From CAVRTM01 sp963696105 (GTDB lineage: Bacteria; Actinomycetota; Actinomycetes; Actinomycetales; Dermatophilaceae), in contig CAVOIP010000005.1 in assembly GCA_963696105.1 (NCBI GenBank), positions 1,364,001 to 1,428,000 on the forward strand: a stretch of 64,000 nucleotides of DNA. Reading direction: 5' to 3'. Position numbers and translations under genes: made by a program. The notes below the pieces were generated by a model. The model was given only the letters and a program-made list of their open reading frames with translations, searched no databases and was not told the origin of the DNA. Shown one piece after another: positions 43,989 through 53,468 of the stretch (position 1 is the first letter of the stretch; every line of letters begins with the position of its first letter).

Positions 43989-44519
43989 ATGTGCCGTGTG
44001 ACGCAGTCGGTGGAGCTGGTGCTCGATGAGGGGCTGGACGCGCTGGTCCGGGCGGACTGGGACGCCCTCGCGGCTGCCGGCCTGCCCAGCCAGGCGCGCC
44101 ACCGGTCACCGTCCAACCGCCCCCATGTCACCCTGGCCGCGCGCCTGGCCATCGACGAGACGCTCGAGCCCGCCATGGCGCTCGCGCTGGAGGAGTTCCC
44201 GGTCGCGCTGCGCCTCGGAGCGCTGTCGGTCTTCGGGCGCGACCGCTTCGTGCTCGTGCGTGCCGTCGTGCCCGAGGTCGGGCTGCTGCGCAGGCAGGCC
44301 GCACTCGCGGACGTCCTCGGGCGTGACGCGGACCTGCCGTACATGCGGGCCGGTCACTGGGTGCCGCACGTGACCCTCGCCCATCGCATGACCCCGGAGC
44401 AGGTGGCGCTCGCGCTCACGCTGCTGAACGGGCCACGGGAGGCCGACGGGTATGCCGTGGGGGCGCGCCGGTGGGACGGCGACGCGCGCCGCGAGTGGGT
44501 CCTGGCCGGTGCCGGCTGA
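43989..44519 (+). CDS. 2'-5' RNA ligase family protein
   Basis: A 176-residue 2H phosphoesterase-fold protein. The two HxT motifs are RPHVTLAAR (His46, Thr48) and VPHVTLAHR (His127, Thr129). Family members hydrolyse cyclic phosphodiesters or ligate RNA ends; the in vivo substrate is usually unknown. The start is the ATG at 43989 or the GTG at 43998; there is no good Shine-Dalgarno sequence. It is divergent from the CHRD protein gene. Confidence 0.88.
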   Translation: MCRVTQSVELVLDEGLDALVRADWDALAAAGLPSQARHRSPSNRPHVTLAARLAIDETLEPAMALALEEFPVALRLGALSVFGRDRFVLVRAVVPEVGLLRRQAALADVLGRDADLPYMRAGHWVPHVTLAHRMTPEQVALALTLLNGPREADGYAVGARRWDGDARREWVLAGAG

Positions 44520-44557
44520 CGCCGGGCCGGCCGCTCAGGACGCGGTGGGAGCGGAGG

Positions 44558-44926
44558 TCACCAGACCAGGCCGTGCTGGGAGAGCTCGGCCTCGGTCTGC
44601 AGTCGGTCGATGGCGCTCAGGGGGGAGGGGGCCGGCTCGTCGAGCCCGAGGCTGAGGCAGCAGGCGCGCAGCGTCTCGTCGTACGCAAGGCTCACCGCGG
44701 CGAGGCGCCGGGCCTTGCCGGGCTCGTTCGAGGCCTGGATGCGCCGGAAGTCCCGCTCGAGCCGCTGGAGGTCGAAGACGAGCCGCTGCAGGCTCGGCCC
44801 GCTGGGCTCCGGTGGTCGACGCCGCAGGGACCACGACTCCGGGAGGGCACGACGGAGCCGGCGCAGACCGTAGAGCAACACGGGCGGCAGGAGACAGAGT
44901 GCTGCGAACGGCAGGAGGCCCTTCAT
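44558..44926 (-). CDS. Hypothetical membrane-anchored protein, 122 aa
   Basis: A 122-residue protein with one N-terminal membrane helix (about residues 2-22), a basic juxtamembrane segment and a helical cytoplasmic domain (LQRLVFDLQRLERDFRRIQ, AYDETLRACCLSLGL). GGAGG precedes the ATG at 44926. I recognise no family. It is convergent with the 2'-5' RNA ligase gene and divergent from the acidic protein at 45146, with a strong hairpin between. Confidence 0.7.
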   Translation of the reverse strand: MKGLLPFAALCLLPPVLLYGLRRLRRALPESWSLRRRPPEPSGPSLQRLVFDLQRLERDFRRIQASNEPGKARRLAAVSLAYDETLRACCLSLGLDEPAPSPLSAIDRLQTEAELSQHGLVW

Positions 44927-44991
44927 CGCCCCTCCACTGTGCGAAACCGGGTCGAACCACAAGGAGTTCCCCCACTCTCCCATGCGCGGGC

Positions 44992-45033
44992 CAGCAGCAT
45001 CCGGGCCCAACGTCACGGGTCCGGATGCTGCTG
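44992..45033. repeat. 17-bp inverted repeat in a divergent intergenic region
   Basis: Arms 44992-45008 and 45017-45033 pair fully apart from one G-T, around the 8-nt loop AACGTCAC. Since the flanking genes point away from each other, this is not a simple terminator; it may be an operator, or the end of an unannotated short transcript. Confidence 0.7.
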
Positions 45034-45145
45034 CCCCGTTGCCGGCTAAGGACGGACCTGTCCAGCGGCCGGCTCTCGTGGCATGGTGCCTTGACAGCAC
45101 GGCCGCCCCGAGCGTCCGCGTTCCGCACCGCCGAAGGAGCGTTCC

Positions 45146-45361
45146 ATGAGTCGTGACGACGACGAGCTGACCGCCGTGCCGGAGGCGGACGCCGCCGAGC
45201 AGCAGGCCCCCCTCGACCCCGATGACCTGCCGGATGACCTGCCGGGCGATGACGAGGGGACGGCGCCCCTGGACCGGGCCTCGGAGGCCGACGTCCTGGA
45301 GCAGCGCCAGAGCGTGACCGGGGACGAGGACTACCCCCACGCCGGCAGCGACGACGAATGA
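45146..45361 (+). CDS. Small acidic protein, 71 aa
   Basis: A very acidic 71-residue protein, about 35% Asp plus Glu, with no hydrophobic core apparent. The repeated DDLPDDLPGDDEG-type segment and the end ASEADVLEQRQSV followed by TGDEDYP suggest a conserved but disordered protein, of a kind I believe occurs in related actinobacteria. AAGGAG lies 6 nt before the ATG. Function is unknown. Confidence 0.7.
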   Translation: MSRDDDELTAVPEADAAEQQAPLDPDDLPDDLPGDDEGTAPLDRASEADVLEQRQSVTGDEDYPHAGSDDE

Positions 45362-45498
45362 GGGTGGCCTGACCGCAGGCGGCCGCGGCCCGCCGCCGGG
45401 CCGCTCCGCCCGTGCCGTTCGTCGGGCCTGCTCCGCCGGGGCCGCGGCATCCATTGACCGGTGCCCCGTCGACGACTAGCGTCCCGTTTCAGAATTTG

Positions 45499-45516
45499 GT
45501 TTCCACCATGCGAAAC
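45499..45516. promoter_or_regulatory. Palindromic operator candidate upstream of malate synthase
   Basis: An 18-bp element with inverted ends GTTTC and GAAAC around CACCATGC, in an A+T-richer stretch 31 bp before the ATG. GTTTCA repeats just upstream at 45486. The TTTCC-N-GAAA pattern resembles operators of IclR-family glyoxylate/allantoin regulators in actinobacteria. Confidence 0.45.
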
Positions 45517-45546
45517 GACGTGAACCACGGTCGAAGGAGAGCTCTG

Positions 45547-47121
45547 ATGGCAGCACCGCACGGCGTCCAGGTCACCGGCGAGATGGGGGAGCGATACGAC
45601 AGCGTGCTCACTGACGGCGCCCTCGAGCTCCTCGCCGAGCTCCACCGGACCTTCGACGCAACGCGGCTGGGCCTGCTCCGGGCCCGCGAGGACCGCTACG
45701 CCGAGCTCGCCGCGGGCGGCACGCTGGACTTCCTCGAGGAGACGAAGGAGGTCCGCGAGGGCGACTGGCAGGTCGCGCCGCCCGCGCCGGGGCTGGAGGA
45801 CCGCCGGGTCGAGATCACCGGGCCCACCGACCGCAAGATGACGATCAACGCGCTCAACTCCGGGGCCAAGGTGTGGCTCGCCGACTTCGAGGACGCCTCC
45901 ACGCCCACGTGGAAGAACGTCGTCGAGGGGCAGCTGAACCTGCGCGATGCCCTCGACCGCGCCATCGACTTCACCTCGCCCGAGGGCAAGAGCTACGCCC
46001 TCGGGGAGGAGCTGGCCACGATCGTCGTGCGGCCCCGCGGGTGGCACCTGCCGGAGAAGCACATCACCGTGGACGGCGAGCCGATGTCCGGGGCGCTGGT
46101 GGACTTCGCGCTCTACCTCTTCCACTGCGGCCGGCGCCAGGTCGACGCCGGCAAGGGTCCGTACTTCTACCTGCCCAAGATGGAGAGCCACCTCGAGGCG
46201 CGGCTCTGGAACGACGTGTTCCTGCTCGCCCAGGACCGGCTGGGCCTCCCGCGCGGCACGATCCGGGCCACCGTGCTGGTCGAGACCTACCCCGCGGCGT
46301 TCGAGATGGAGGAGATCCTCTACGAGCTGCGCGAGCACTCCTCCGGTCTGAACGCCGGGCGGTGGGACTACATCTTCAGCGTCATCAAGAAGTTCCGGAC
46401 CCGGGGCAAGGAGTTCCTCTTGCCGGACCGCAACCAGGTCACCATGACGGTGCCGTTCATGCGCAACTACACCGAGCTGCTGGTGCGCAGCTGTCACAAG
46501 CGCGGCGCCCACGCGATCGGCGGCATGGCGGCCTTCATCCCGAGCAAGGACCCCGAGGTCAACGAGGCGGCGTTCCAGAAGGTCCTCGACGACAAGACCC
46601 GCGAGGCAGGGGACGGCTTCGACGGCTCGTGGGTGGCCCACCCCGGGATGGTCGAGATCTGCAAGGAGGCCTTCACCAAGGTCCTCGGCGACCGGCCGAA
46701 CCAGCTCGACAAGAAGCGCGAGGACGTCCACGTCACCGCGGCGCAGCTGCTCGACGTGAAGTCCACCCCGGGCAACGTCACCGAGGCCGGGCTGCGCAAC
46801 AACATCAGCGTCGGCATCCAGTACCTCCACACCTGGCTGAAGGGCTCGGGGGCCGTGGGCATCTTCAACCTGATGGAGGACGCCGCCACCGCGGAGATCT
46901 CGCGGTCGCAGGTGTGGCAGTGGCTGCACAACGACCTCGAGCTGGACACCGGCGACGTCGTGACCCGCGAGCTCGTCGTGCGGCTTGTCGACGAGGAGAT
47001 CGCCAAGCTCCCGGGAGACCCGGGCGACTACGCCGACGCGCGCAGCACCTTCCTCGAGGTGGCGGTCGCCGACGAGTTCGCCGAGTTCCTCACGCTCCCG
47101 GCCTACGAGCGGATGCCCTGA
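45547..47121 (+). CDS. aceB: Malate synthase A
   Basis: A 524-residue malate synthase joining glyoxylate and acetyl-CoA to malate. LADFEDASTPTWKN carries the Mg-binding Glu/Asp pair; RPRGWHLPEKH and VETYPAAFEMEEILYELREH are family hallmarks; LMEDAATAEISRSQVWQW ends the TIM barrel with the catalytic Asp nearby. The length is that of form A. GAAGGAG precedes the ATG at 45547 by 8 nt. It leads the glycolate operon, 3 nt before glcD, so its role is to consume glyoxylate made by GlcDEF. Confidence 0.96.
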   Translation: MAAPHGVQVTGEMGERYDSVLTDGALELLAELHRTFDATRLGLLRAREDRYAELAAGGTLDFLEETKEVREGDWQVAPPAPGLEDRRVEITGPTDRKMTINALNSGAKVWLADFEDASTPTWKNVVEGQLNLRDALDRAIDFTSPEGKSYALGEELATIVVRPRGWHLPEKHITVDGEPMSGALVDFALYLFHCGRRQVDAGKGPYFYLPKMESHLEARLWNDVFLLAQDRLGLPRGTIRATVLVETYPAAFEMEEILYELREHSSGLNAGRWDYIFSVIKKFRTRGKEFLLPDRNQVTMTVPFMRNYTELLVRSCHKRGAHAIGGMAAFIPSKDPEVNEAAFQKVLDDKTREAGDGFDGSWVAHPGMVEICKEAFTKVLGDRPNQLDKKREDVHVTAAQLLDVKSTPGNVTEAGLRNNISVGIQYLHTWLKGSGAVGIFNLMEDAATAEISRSQVWQWLHNDLELDTGDVVTRELVVRLVDEEIAKLPGDPGDYADARSTFLEVAVADEFAEFLTLPAYERMP

Positions 47122-47124
47122 GCG

Positions 47125-48582
47125 ATGGACGCACTCGGCCTCGCCGACCGGCTGCGTCCGGTGCTGGGCGACGACGCGGTCATCACCGACCACCAGCGGC
47201 TGCGCACCTACGAGTGCGACGGGCTCGCCCACTACAAGGTGACGCCGGCGCTGGTGGTGCTGCCCGAGACGACCGCACAGGTCGCGGCGGTGGTGCGCGC
47301 CTGCGCGCAGAACGGGGTGCCGTTCGTGGCCCGGGGGTCCGGCACGGGGCTGTCCGGCGGGGCGCTGCCGCACGCGGACGGGGTGCTGATCGTCACCTCC
47401 AGGATGCGCAGCATCCTCGAGCTCGACCCGGCCAACCAGCGGGCCGTCGTGCAGCCCGGCGTGATCAACCTGCAGCTGAGCCGGGAGTCGCTGCCGCACG
47501 GCTACTACTACGCGCCCGACCCCTCGAGCCAGCAGGTCTGCTCGATCGGTGGCAACGTCGCGGAGAACTCCGGCGGCGCGCACTGCCTGAAGTACGGCTT
47601 CACGAGCAACCACGTCACCGGCGTGGACCTGGTCACGCCCGGCGGTGAGGTCGTGACCGTGGGCGGGAAGGCGCCCGATGCCCCCGGCTACGACCTGCTC
47701 GGGGTGCTCGTCGGCTCCGAGGGCACCCTCGGCATCGCCACCGAGGTGACGGTCCGGCTCACCCGGTCGCCGGAGTCGGTCAGGACGCTGCTGGCGGCCT
47801 TCGAGGACACCGACGCGGCCGGGGCGGCGGTGTCGGCCATCATCGGCGCCGGGGTGATCCCCGCGGCGATCGAGATGATGGACGCGCTCGCCATCGAGGC
47901 GGCCGAGGCGGCCGTGCACTGCGACTACCCCGGCGGCGCGGGTGCGGTGCTCATCGTCGAGCTCGACGGCCCGATGGAGGACGTGGCCCACCAGTTCGAC
48001 CAGGTCGAGCGCTACTGCCGCCAGGAGGGGGCCTTCGAGATCCGCATCGCGGTCGACGACGCCGAGCGCGCGCTGTTCTGGAAGGGGCGCAAGTCCGCCT
48101 TCGCCGCGGTCGGGCGGATCAGCCCCGACTACATCGTCCAGGACGGTGTGATCCCGCGGACGGCGCTGCCCGAGGTCCTGCGCCGGATCGCCGACCTCTC
48201 CTGCGAGAAGGGCGTCCGGGTCGCCAACGTGTTCCACGCCGGCGACGGCAACCTGCACCCGCTGGTCCTCTTCGACGACGCGGTGCCGGGCGAGTCAGAG
48301 CGCGCCGAGGAGGTGTCGGGCGCCATCCTCGACCTCTGCATCGAGCACGGTGGCTCGATCACCGGCGAGCACGGCGTCGGCTCGGACAAGGCGAAGTACA
48401 TGCCGCGGATGTTCGACGAGGACGACCTGGACACGATGCAGCTGGTGCGCTGCGCGTTCGACCCCGACTCGATCTCCAACCCCGGCAAGGTGTTTCCCAC
48501 CCCGCGCCTGTGCGGCGAGGTGCCCGGACGGCACCGTGGCGTGCACCCGCTGGCCGAGTCCGGCGTGGCGGAGGTGTTCTGA
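47125..48582 (+). CDS. glcD: Glycolate oxidase subunit GlcD (FAD-linked)
   Basis: A 485-residue FAD-binding oxidase that oxidises glycolate (or D-lactate) to glyoxylate. The FAD pyrophosphate loop VARGSGTGLSGGALP is at about 67-81; VGGKAPDAPGYDLLGVLVGSEGTLG-type residues bind FAD further on; NVFHAGDGNLHP near the C-terminus is the metal-binding His motif of this family. It begins 3 nt after the aceB stop and is followed at once by glcE, so the units are cotranslated. Confidence 0.93.
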   Translation: MDALGLADRLRPVLGDDAVITDHQRLRTYECDGLAHYKVTPALVVLPETTAQVAAVVRACAQNGVPFVARGSGTGLSGGALPHADGVLIVTSRMRSILELDPANQRAVVQPGVINLQLSRESLPHGYYYAPDPSSQQVCSIGGNVAENSGGAHCLKYGFTSNHVTGVDLVTPGGEVVTVGGKAPDAPGYDLLGVLVGSEGTLGIATEVTVRLTRSPESVRTLLAAFEDTDAAGAAVSAIIGAGVIPAAIEMMDALAIEAAEAAVHCDYPGGAGAVLIVELDGPMEDVAHQFDQVERYCRQEGAFEIRIAVDDAERALFWKGRKSAFAAVGRISPDYIVQDGVIPRTALPEVLRRIADLSCEKGVRVANVFHAGDGNLHPLVLFDDAVPGESERAEEVSGAILDLCIEHGGSITGEHGVGSDKAKYMPRMFDEDDLDTMQLVRCAFDPDSISNPGKVFPTPRLCGEVPGRHRGVHPLAESGVAEVF

Positions 48583-49833
48583 GTGGGTGACCTCGTCCTC
48601 GAGCAGCTGCTGGCGGCGACGGCCGACCACGCGGCCGCGGCGGTCGACACCGATGTGGTGGACGGCGTGCCCGCACGCTGGGTCGCGGCCCCGGGCAGCG
48701 CCGCCGAGACGTCGGCGGTGATGCGCGTCGCGGCCGAGCAGGACCTCGCGGTCGTGGTGCCGGGGCGCCGGCACGAAGCTCGACTGGGGGCACCCACCGG
48801 AGCGGGTGGACCTCGTCCTCGACACCACCCGGATGGACGCCGTCGTCGAGCACGCCGCCGGCGACCTCATCGTCGTCGTCGGGGCGGGTTGCCGGCTGGC
48901 GGACCTGCAGGCCACCCTGGCCGGGGCCGGTCAGTGGCTGGCGGTGGAACCGCCGCGCGGAGGCACTGTCGGCGGGGTCGTCGCGACCGCTGCCACCGGA
49001 CCGGCGCGCTACCTCCACGGGGCCGTCCGCGACCTGCTGATCGGCGCGCGGGTGGTCCGCGCCGACGGCGTGGTCGCCCACTCCGGCGGCAAGGTCGTCA
49101 AGAACGTCGCCGGCTACGACCTCGGCAAGCTGCTCACCGGCTCCTACGGCACCCTGGCGGTCATCACCGAGGTGGCCTTCCGGCTGCACCCCGTGCCGCC
49201 GACGCGCACCTGGGTCAGCGTCCCGGTGGCGTCGGCCGCCGACGTGTCCGCGGTGGTCCAGCAGGTCGTGCACTCCCAGGTCGCGCCCACGGCGGTCGAG
49301 CTCGACCGCCCCGCCGAGGGCGGCGCCACCGTGTCGGTGCTCCTCGAGGGCATCTCCGCCGGCGTCGAGGGCCGGATGTCGCGGGCCCTGGCGCTGCTCG
49401 GCCCGGCGGCCACCGCGGCCGGCACCGCGCCGGCCTGGTGGGGACCGAGCCGTTCGGTCGGGGCGACCTGGCGCTGAAGCTCACCCACGAGATCGCCGGC
49501 CTGCCGCACCTGCTCGCCGCGGTCGACGAGAGCGCCGCCACAGCCGGGCTGGCCGTGGACGTGCGCGGCAGCGCCGGGGTCGGCACCCTGCTGGCCGGGG
49601 TGAGTGGCGAGCCGGCCGCGGACCCGCGCGCCGTGGCGTGGCTGGTGGAGGGACTGCGGGCCCGCGCGGCGTCGTACGGCGGGTCGGTCGTCGTGCTCGA
49701 CGCGCCGGCCGACGTCAAGGCCGCGGTGGACGTCTGGGGCCCCGTCGCGGCTCTGGACCTCATGCGCGCCGTCAAGAACAAGTTCGACCCGCAGCGACGA
49801 CTCGCGCCGGGCCGCTTCGTCGGAGGGATCTAG
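48583..49833 (+). CDS. glcE: Glycolate oxidase subunit GlcE, two frameshifts
   Basis: The FAD-binding second subunit of glycolate oxidase, about 416 residues. After an extra base near 48773 the conserved GTKLDWGHPP and EPPRGGTVGGVVAT appear; a missing base near 49447 returns the frame to the end KFDPQRRLAPGRFVGG. GlcE resembles a shortened GlcD and pairs with it. The GTG start directly follows the glcD stop. The repaired protein has the expected length and motifs, so the indels are probably artefacts. Confidence 0.83.
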   Translation: MGDLVLEQLLAATADHAAAAVDTDVVDGVPARWVAAPGSAAETSAVMRVAAEQDLAVVVPGRRHEARLGAPTGAGGPRPRHHPDGRRRRARRRRPHRRRRGGLPAGGPAGHPGRGRSVAGGGTAARRHCRRGRRDRCHRTGALPPRGRPRPADRRAGGPRRRRGRPLRRQGRQERRRLRPRQAAHRLLRHPGGHHRGGLPAAPRAADAHLGQRPGGVGRRRVRGGPAGRALPGRAHGGRARPPRRGRRHRVGAPRGHLRRRRGPDVAGPGAARPGGHRGRHRAGLVGTEPFGRGDLALKLTHEIAGLPHLLAAVDESAATAGLAVDVRGSAGVGTLLAGVSGEPAADPRAVAWLVEGLRARAASYGGSVVVLDAPADVKAAVDVWGPVAALDLMRAVKNKFDPQRRLAPGRFVGGI

Positions 49834-51226
49834 ATGACCGAGCACACGGCCGGCCCCGTCACCTCGACCGCGGGCACCCTGGGCAGCGACGGACCGCTGC
49901 GGGTGTCCGAGGCGCCGCCGGGCGAGCCGGCCTTCGACGAGCACCGGCCGCCGTCGGCGGAGCTGGTGGCCGACTGCGTCCACTGCGGCTTCTGCCTGCC
50001 GACGTGCCCGACCTACGTGCTGTGGGGCGAGGAGATGGACTCGCCGCGCGGGCGGATCTACCTGATGAACGAGGGTCTCGAGGGCGAGCCGATGACGCCC
50101 GCGATGGTGCAGCACTTCGACGCCTGCCTCGGCTGCATGGCCTGCGTCACCGCCTGCCCGTCGGGGGTGCAGTACGACAAGCTGATCGAGGCGACGCGGG
50201 CCCAGGTGGAGCGGCGCTTCGACCGTCCGGCGGCCGACCGTGCCCTGCGGACCGCGATCTTCGGCCTGTTCCCCTATCCCCGGCGGCTGCAGGCTGATGC
50301 GGGGGCCGCTGCGGCTCTACCAGGACACCGGGCTGTCCCGGCTGCTGCGCAAGAGGGGTGTGCTGCAGCGGATCTCGCCGACCATCGCGGCGATGGAGTC
50401 GCTCGCCCCGCCGCTGGAGCGCGTCCGAGCCGGTGCCGCAGCGCACCCCCGCGGCGGGGCCACGCCGCGGCACCGTCGGCATGCTGCTCGGCTGCGTGCA
50501 GCGCGAGTTCTTCCCCGGCGTCAACGCCGCCACCGCCCGGGTGCTCTCGGCCGAGGGCTTCGACGTCGTCGCGCCGGCGGCCCAGGGCTGCTGCGGCGCG
50601 CTGTCGGTGCACAACGGGCGGGAGGAGGAGGCGCAGCGGTTCGCCCGGGCCCTGATCGACCAGCTCGACCGGGACGTCGTCGACTACGTCGTCGTCAACT
50701 CGGCCGGCTGCGGCTCGACGATGAAGGAGTACGCCGACCTGCTCGCCGACGACCCGGACTACGCCGAACGCGCACGGACGTTCAACGACAAGGTCCGCGA
50801 CGTGAGTGAGCTGCTCGTCGAGGTCGGGCCCGTCGCTGCGCGCCACCCGCTGCCGGTCGCCGTCGCCTACCACGACGCCTGCCACCTCGGGCACGCCCAG
50901 GGCATCCGCAGCCAGCCGCGGGAGCTGCTGCGCGGCATCCCCGGGCTGGAGGTGCGCGAGATCGCCGAGTCCGACATGTGCTGCGGCTCCGCGGGGATCT
51001 ACAACGTCCTGCACCCCGAGCCCGCGCGGGAGCTCGGCGACCGCAAGGCCGCCAACGTGCTGCGCACCGGTGCGCAGCTGCTCGTCACGGCCAACCCCGG
51101 CTGCCTGATGCAGGTGGCCGCCTCCATCGAGCGCTCCGGGAGCCGATCGCGCTCGCCCACACCGTCGAGGTGCTCGACGCCTCGATCCGCGGCCTCGGCG
51201 TCGACCAGCTCGGCGTCGAGGCCTAG
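49834..51226 (+). CDS. glcF: Glycolate oxidase iron-sulfur subunit GlcF, frameshifts
   Basis: An electron-transfer subunit of about 463 residues with two ferredoxin-type clusters (CVHCGFCLPTCP and CLGCMACVTACP) and two CCG domains (GCCGALSVHNGR, CHLGHAQG with CCGSAGIY), as in GlcF and heterodisulfide reductase-like proteins. Indels near 50291, 50427 and 51139 break the frame; repaired, it ends at TAG 51224-51226. It passes electrons from GlcD/GlcE to the quinone pool at the membrane. Its ATG is 0 nt after the glcE stop. Confidence 0.85.
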
Positions 51227-51275
51227 CACCGCCCGCTCGAACCCCCGCACCACCACTTCAACGACGAGGTGAACG

Positions 51276-53081
51276 ATGTACCGACCGGTCCTCGACCCCG
51301 TGGGCGGATCGCTGGCGCTGAGTGCGCTGTTCGCGGTGCTGCCGCTGTTGACGCTGTTCGTCCTGCTCGGCGTCCTGCGGATGAGCGCGTGGAAGGCGGC
51401 GCTGATCTCGCTGCTCGTCGCGATCCTGGTCGCGGTCGCTGGTCTACCCGATGCCGGTCGGCCAGGCGCTGCTCGCCGGCACCGAGGGCGCCGTCTTCGG
51501 CTTCTTCCCGATCCTGTGGATCGTGATCAACGCGATCTGGGTCTACAACATGACCGTCGTGACCGGGCACTTCGACGTGCTGCGCCGGTCGTTCGCCAGG
51601 GTCAGTGACGACCAGCGGATCCAGGCCGTCATCATCGCGTTCTGCTTCGGCGCACTGCTCGAGGCGCTCGCCGGCTTCGGCACGCCGGTCGCGATCACCA
51701 GCGTCATGCTCATCGCGCTGGGGTTCCGGCCGATCAAGGCCGCCGACGGTCGCGCTGGTCGCCAACACGGCACCGGTCGCCTTCGGCGCCCTGGCCGTGC
51801 CGATCACCACGCTGTCCACGGTGACCGGCATCCCGCGAGCACACGCTCGGCGCGATGGTCGGACGGCAGACGCCGGTGCTCGGCGTGTTCGTCCCGATGG
51901 CGCTGGTCTTCATCATCGACCGGCGCGCGGGCGTCCGGCAGACGCTGCCGGCGACGCTGCGTCTGCGGCATCACCTTCGCGCTCGCGCAGTTCGCCACCT
52001 CCAACTACCTCTCGGTGCAGCTCACCGACATCGTCGCCTCGCTGCTCGGTGCCGCCTCGGTCGTGCTCCTTCTGCGGGTCTGGCGCCCCGCGCACCGCTA
52101 CGTCGAGGAGCCGACCTGGTCCGATGGCGGCGCCAGTCACCCGGTGCCGCCGGACGACCGGCGCTGGCCGGGCGGCCGGCGCCGGCCAGCCGGCCGTGGC
52201 CGACGGTCTGGCCGCCACGGGACGTGGCCCCGGCGCGGACCACGGGCGGGGTCGACCACGGCAGGGGGTCGGACCACCCGGTCGGCATGGGCACCGGGAC
52301 GGCCGACGAGCTCGGCGCCCGGGACGCCGCCACGCACGACAGCCGCGGCGACGTGGTCAGGGCCTACGCGCCGTACCTCGTCATCATCGCCGTCTTCGTC
52401 ATCACCCAGATCCCCGTCGTCAAGGCTCTCTTCGAGGTCCCGACCAAGGTCCTGCAGTGGCCCGGCCTCCACCTGCAGACGGCCAGGGGCAAGCCCTCGA
52501 CCATCCCGACGTTCAAGCTCAACTGGCTCTCCGCCGCGGGCACGCTGTTGATCATCGCCGGGCTGATCACCATCCCGGTCATCGGCATCTCGCTGCGCCA
52601 GGCATGGAAGGCGTACGTCGACACCTACCGCCAGCTGGCCGGCGCGATCGTCACGGTCATGGCGGTCCTCGCGCTGGCCTACGTCATGAACGCCTCCGGG
52701 GAGACGTCCACGCTGGGGGCCTGGATGGCCGGAGCGGGAGCGGCGTTCGCGCTCATCTCGCCGATCCTCGGCTGGGTCGGTGTCGCGGTGACCGGTTCGG
52801 ACACCTCGTCGAACTCGCTGTTCGGCGCCCTGCAGGTCACGGCCGCCCACCAGACCGGCCTCAACCCCGTCCTGATGGCCGCGGCGAACTCCTCCGGCGG
52901 GGTGCTGGGCAAGATGATCTCGCCGCAGAACCTCGCCATCGCGGCCGCGGCGGTCGGCCTGTCCGGGCGGGAGGGTGACGTCTTCCGCAAGGTGTTCGGC
53001 TGGAGCCTGGCGTTCCTGGCCTTCATGTGCATGCTCGTGTACCTGCAGTCCACGCCGGCGCTGTCGTGGATGGTGCCCTGA
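51276..53081 (+). CDS. lctP: L-lactate/glycolate permease, frameshifts
   Basis: A membrane permease of about 600 residues of the LctP/GlcA type, importing lactate or glycolate with protons. GFGTPVAITSVMLIALGF and, in the last third, SGETSTLGAWMAGAGA and GLNPVLMAAANSSGGVLGKMISPQN are family signatures, with about 13 hydrophobic segments. Single-base indels near 51440, 51750, 51838, 51961 and in 52190-52260 break the frame. A Gly/Arg-rich loop near 52140-52260 may itself be distorted. Its place after glcF makes glycolate the probable substrate. GAGG precedes the ATG. Confidence 0.82.
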
Positions 53082-53100
53082 CGCAGCGGTCCGCGGCCGG

Positions 53101-53130
53101 GCCCGCCGTACGCGACGGGCGGCGGCGGGC
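53101..53130. terminator. Hairpin between permease and convergent small gene
   Basis: GCCCGCCG (53101-53108) and CGGCGGGC (53123-53130) pair perfectly over 8 bp with a 14-nt loop. Confidence 0.5.
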
Positions 53131-53319
53131 TCAGCGGCGCCCGTGGCGGTCGCGCAGGTGCCCGACGAGCACCATGAGCAGGAAGAGGAGGACGAAGAAC
53201 GCCACGAGGGCCGCGAAGGCGGTGGGAATGCCGATCGGGTGGCCGGTCGGGGTGTCCAGGAGGGGAGCCGCGCGCAGGTGCGCGGCGGGGTGGAAGACGG
53301 TGGCAAGGGAGTCGGTCAC
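53131..53319 (-). CDS. Small membrane protein, 62 aa
   Basis: A 62-residue protein with one membrane helix at about residues 34-54 (FAALVAFFVLLFLLMVLVG) and a basic C-terminal tail. The GTG at 53319 gives a compact product, whereas longer in-frame starts add low-complexity residues. I recognise no family. It is convergent with the permease and divergent from the esterase at 53469. Confidence 0.55.
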   Translation of the reverse strand: MTDSLATVFHPAAHLRAAPLLDTPTGHPIGIPTAFAALVAFFVLLFLLMVLVGHLRDRHGRR

Positions 53320-53468
53320 CCCTTCAGTGTCACGCCGGCCGCTGGACCTGCCCAAGGTGGCCCCCGCCGCAGCGGTCGGAGCTACCGTGAAGGGGTCGGA
53401 CGACGCCCGGTTCCCGGCGCGGTGCGGGCGCCGGGCAGGGACGACGGACCTCCTGGAGGGCGGCATCC

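Noticed and set aside
45331..48258. A 975-codon open reading frame on the minus strand, antisense to aceB and glcD
   Set aside because: It overlaps recognised genes with intact motifs, and its translation is Arg/Val/Asp/His-rich with no domain. High GC keeps antisense frames open.
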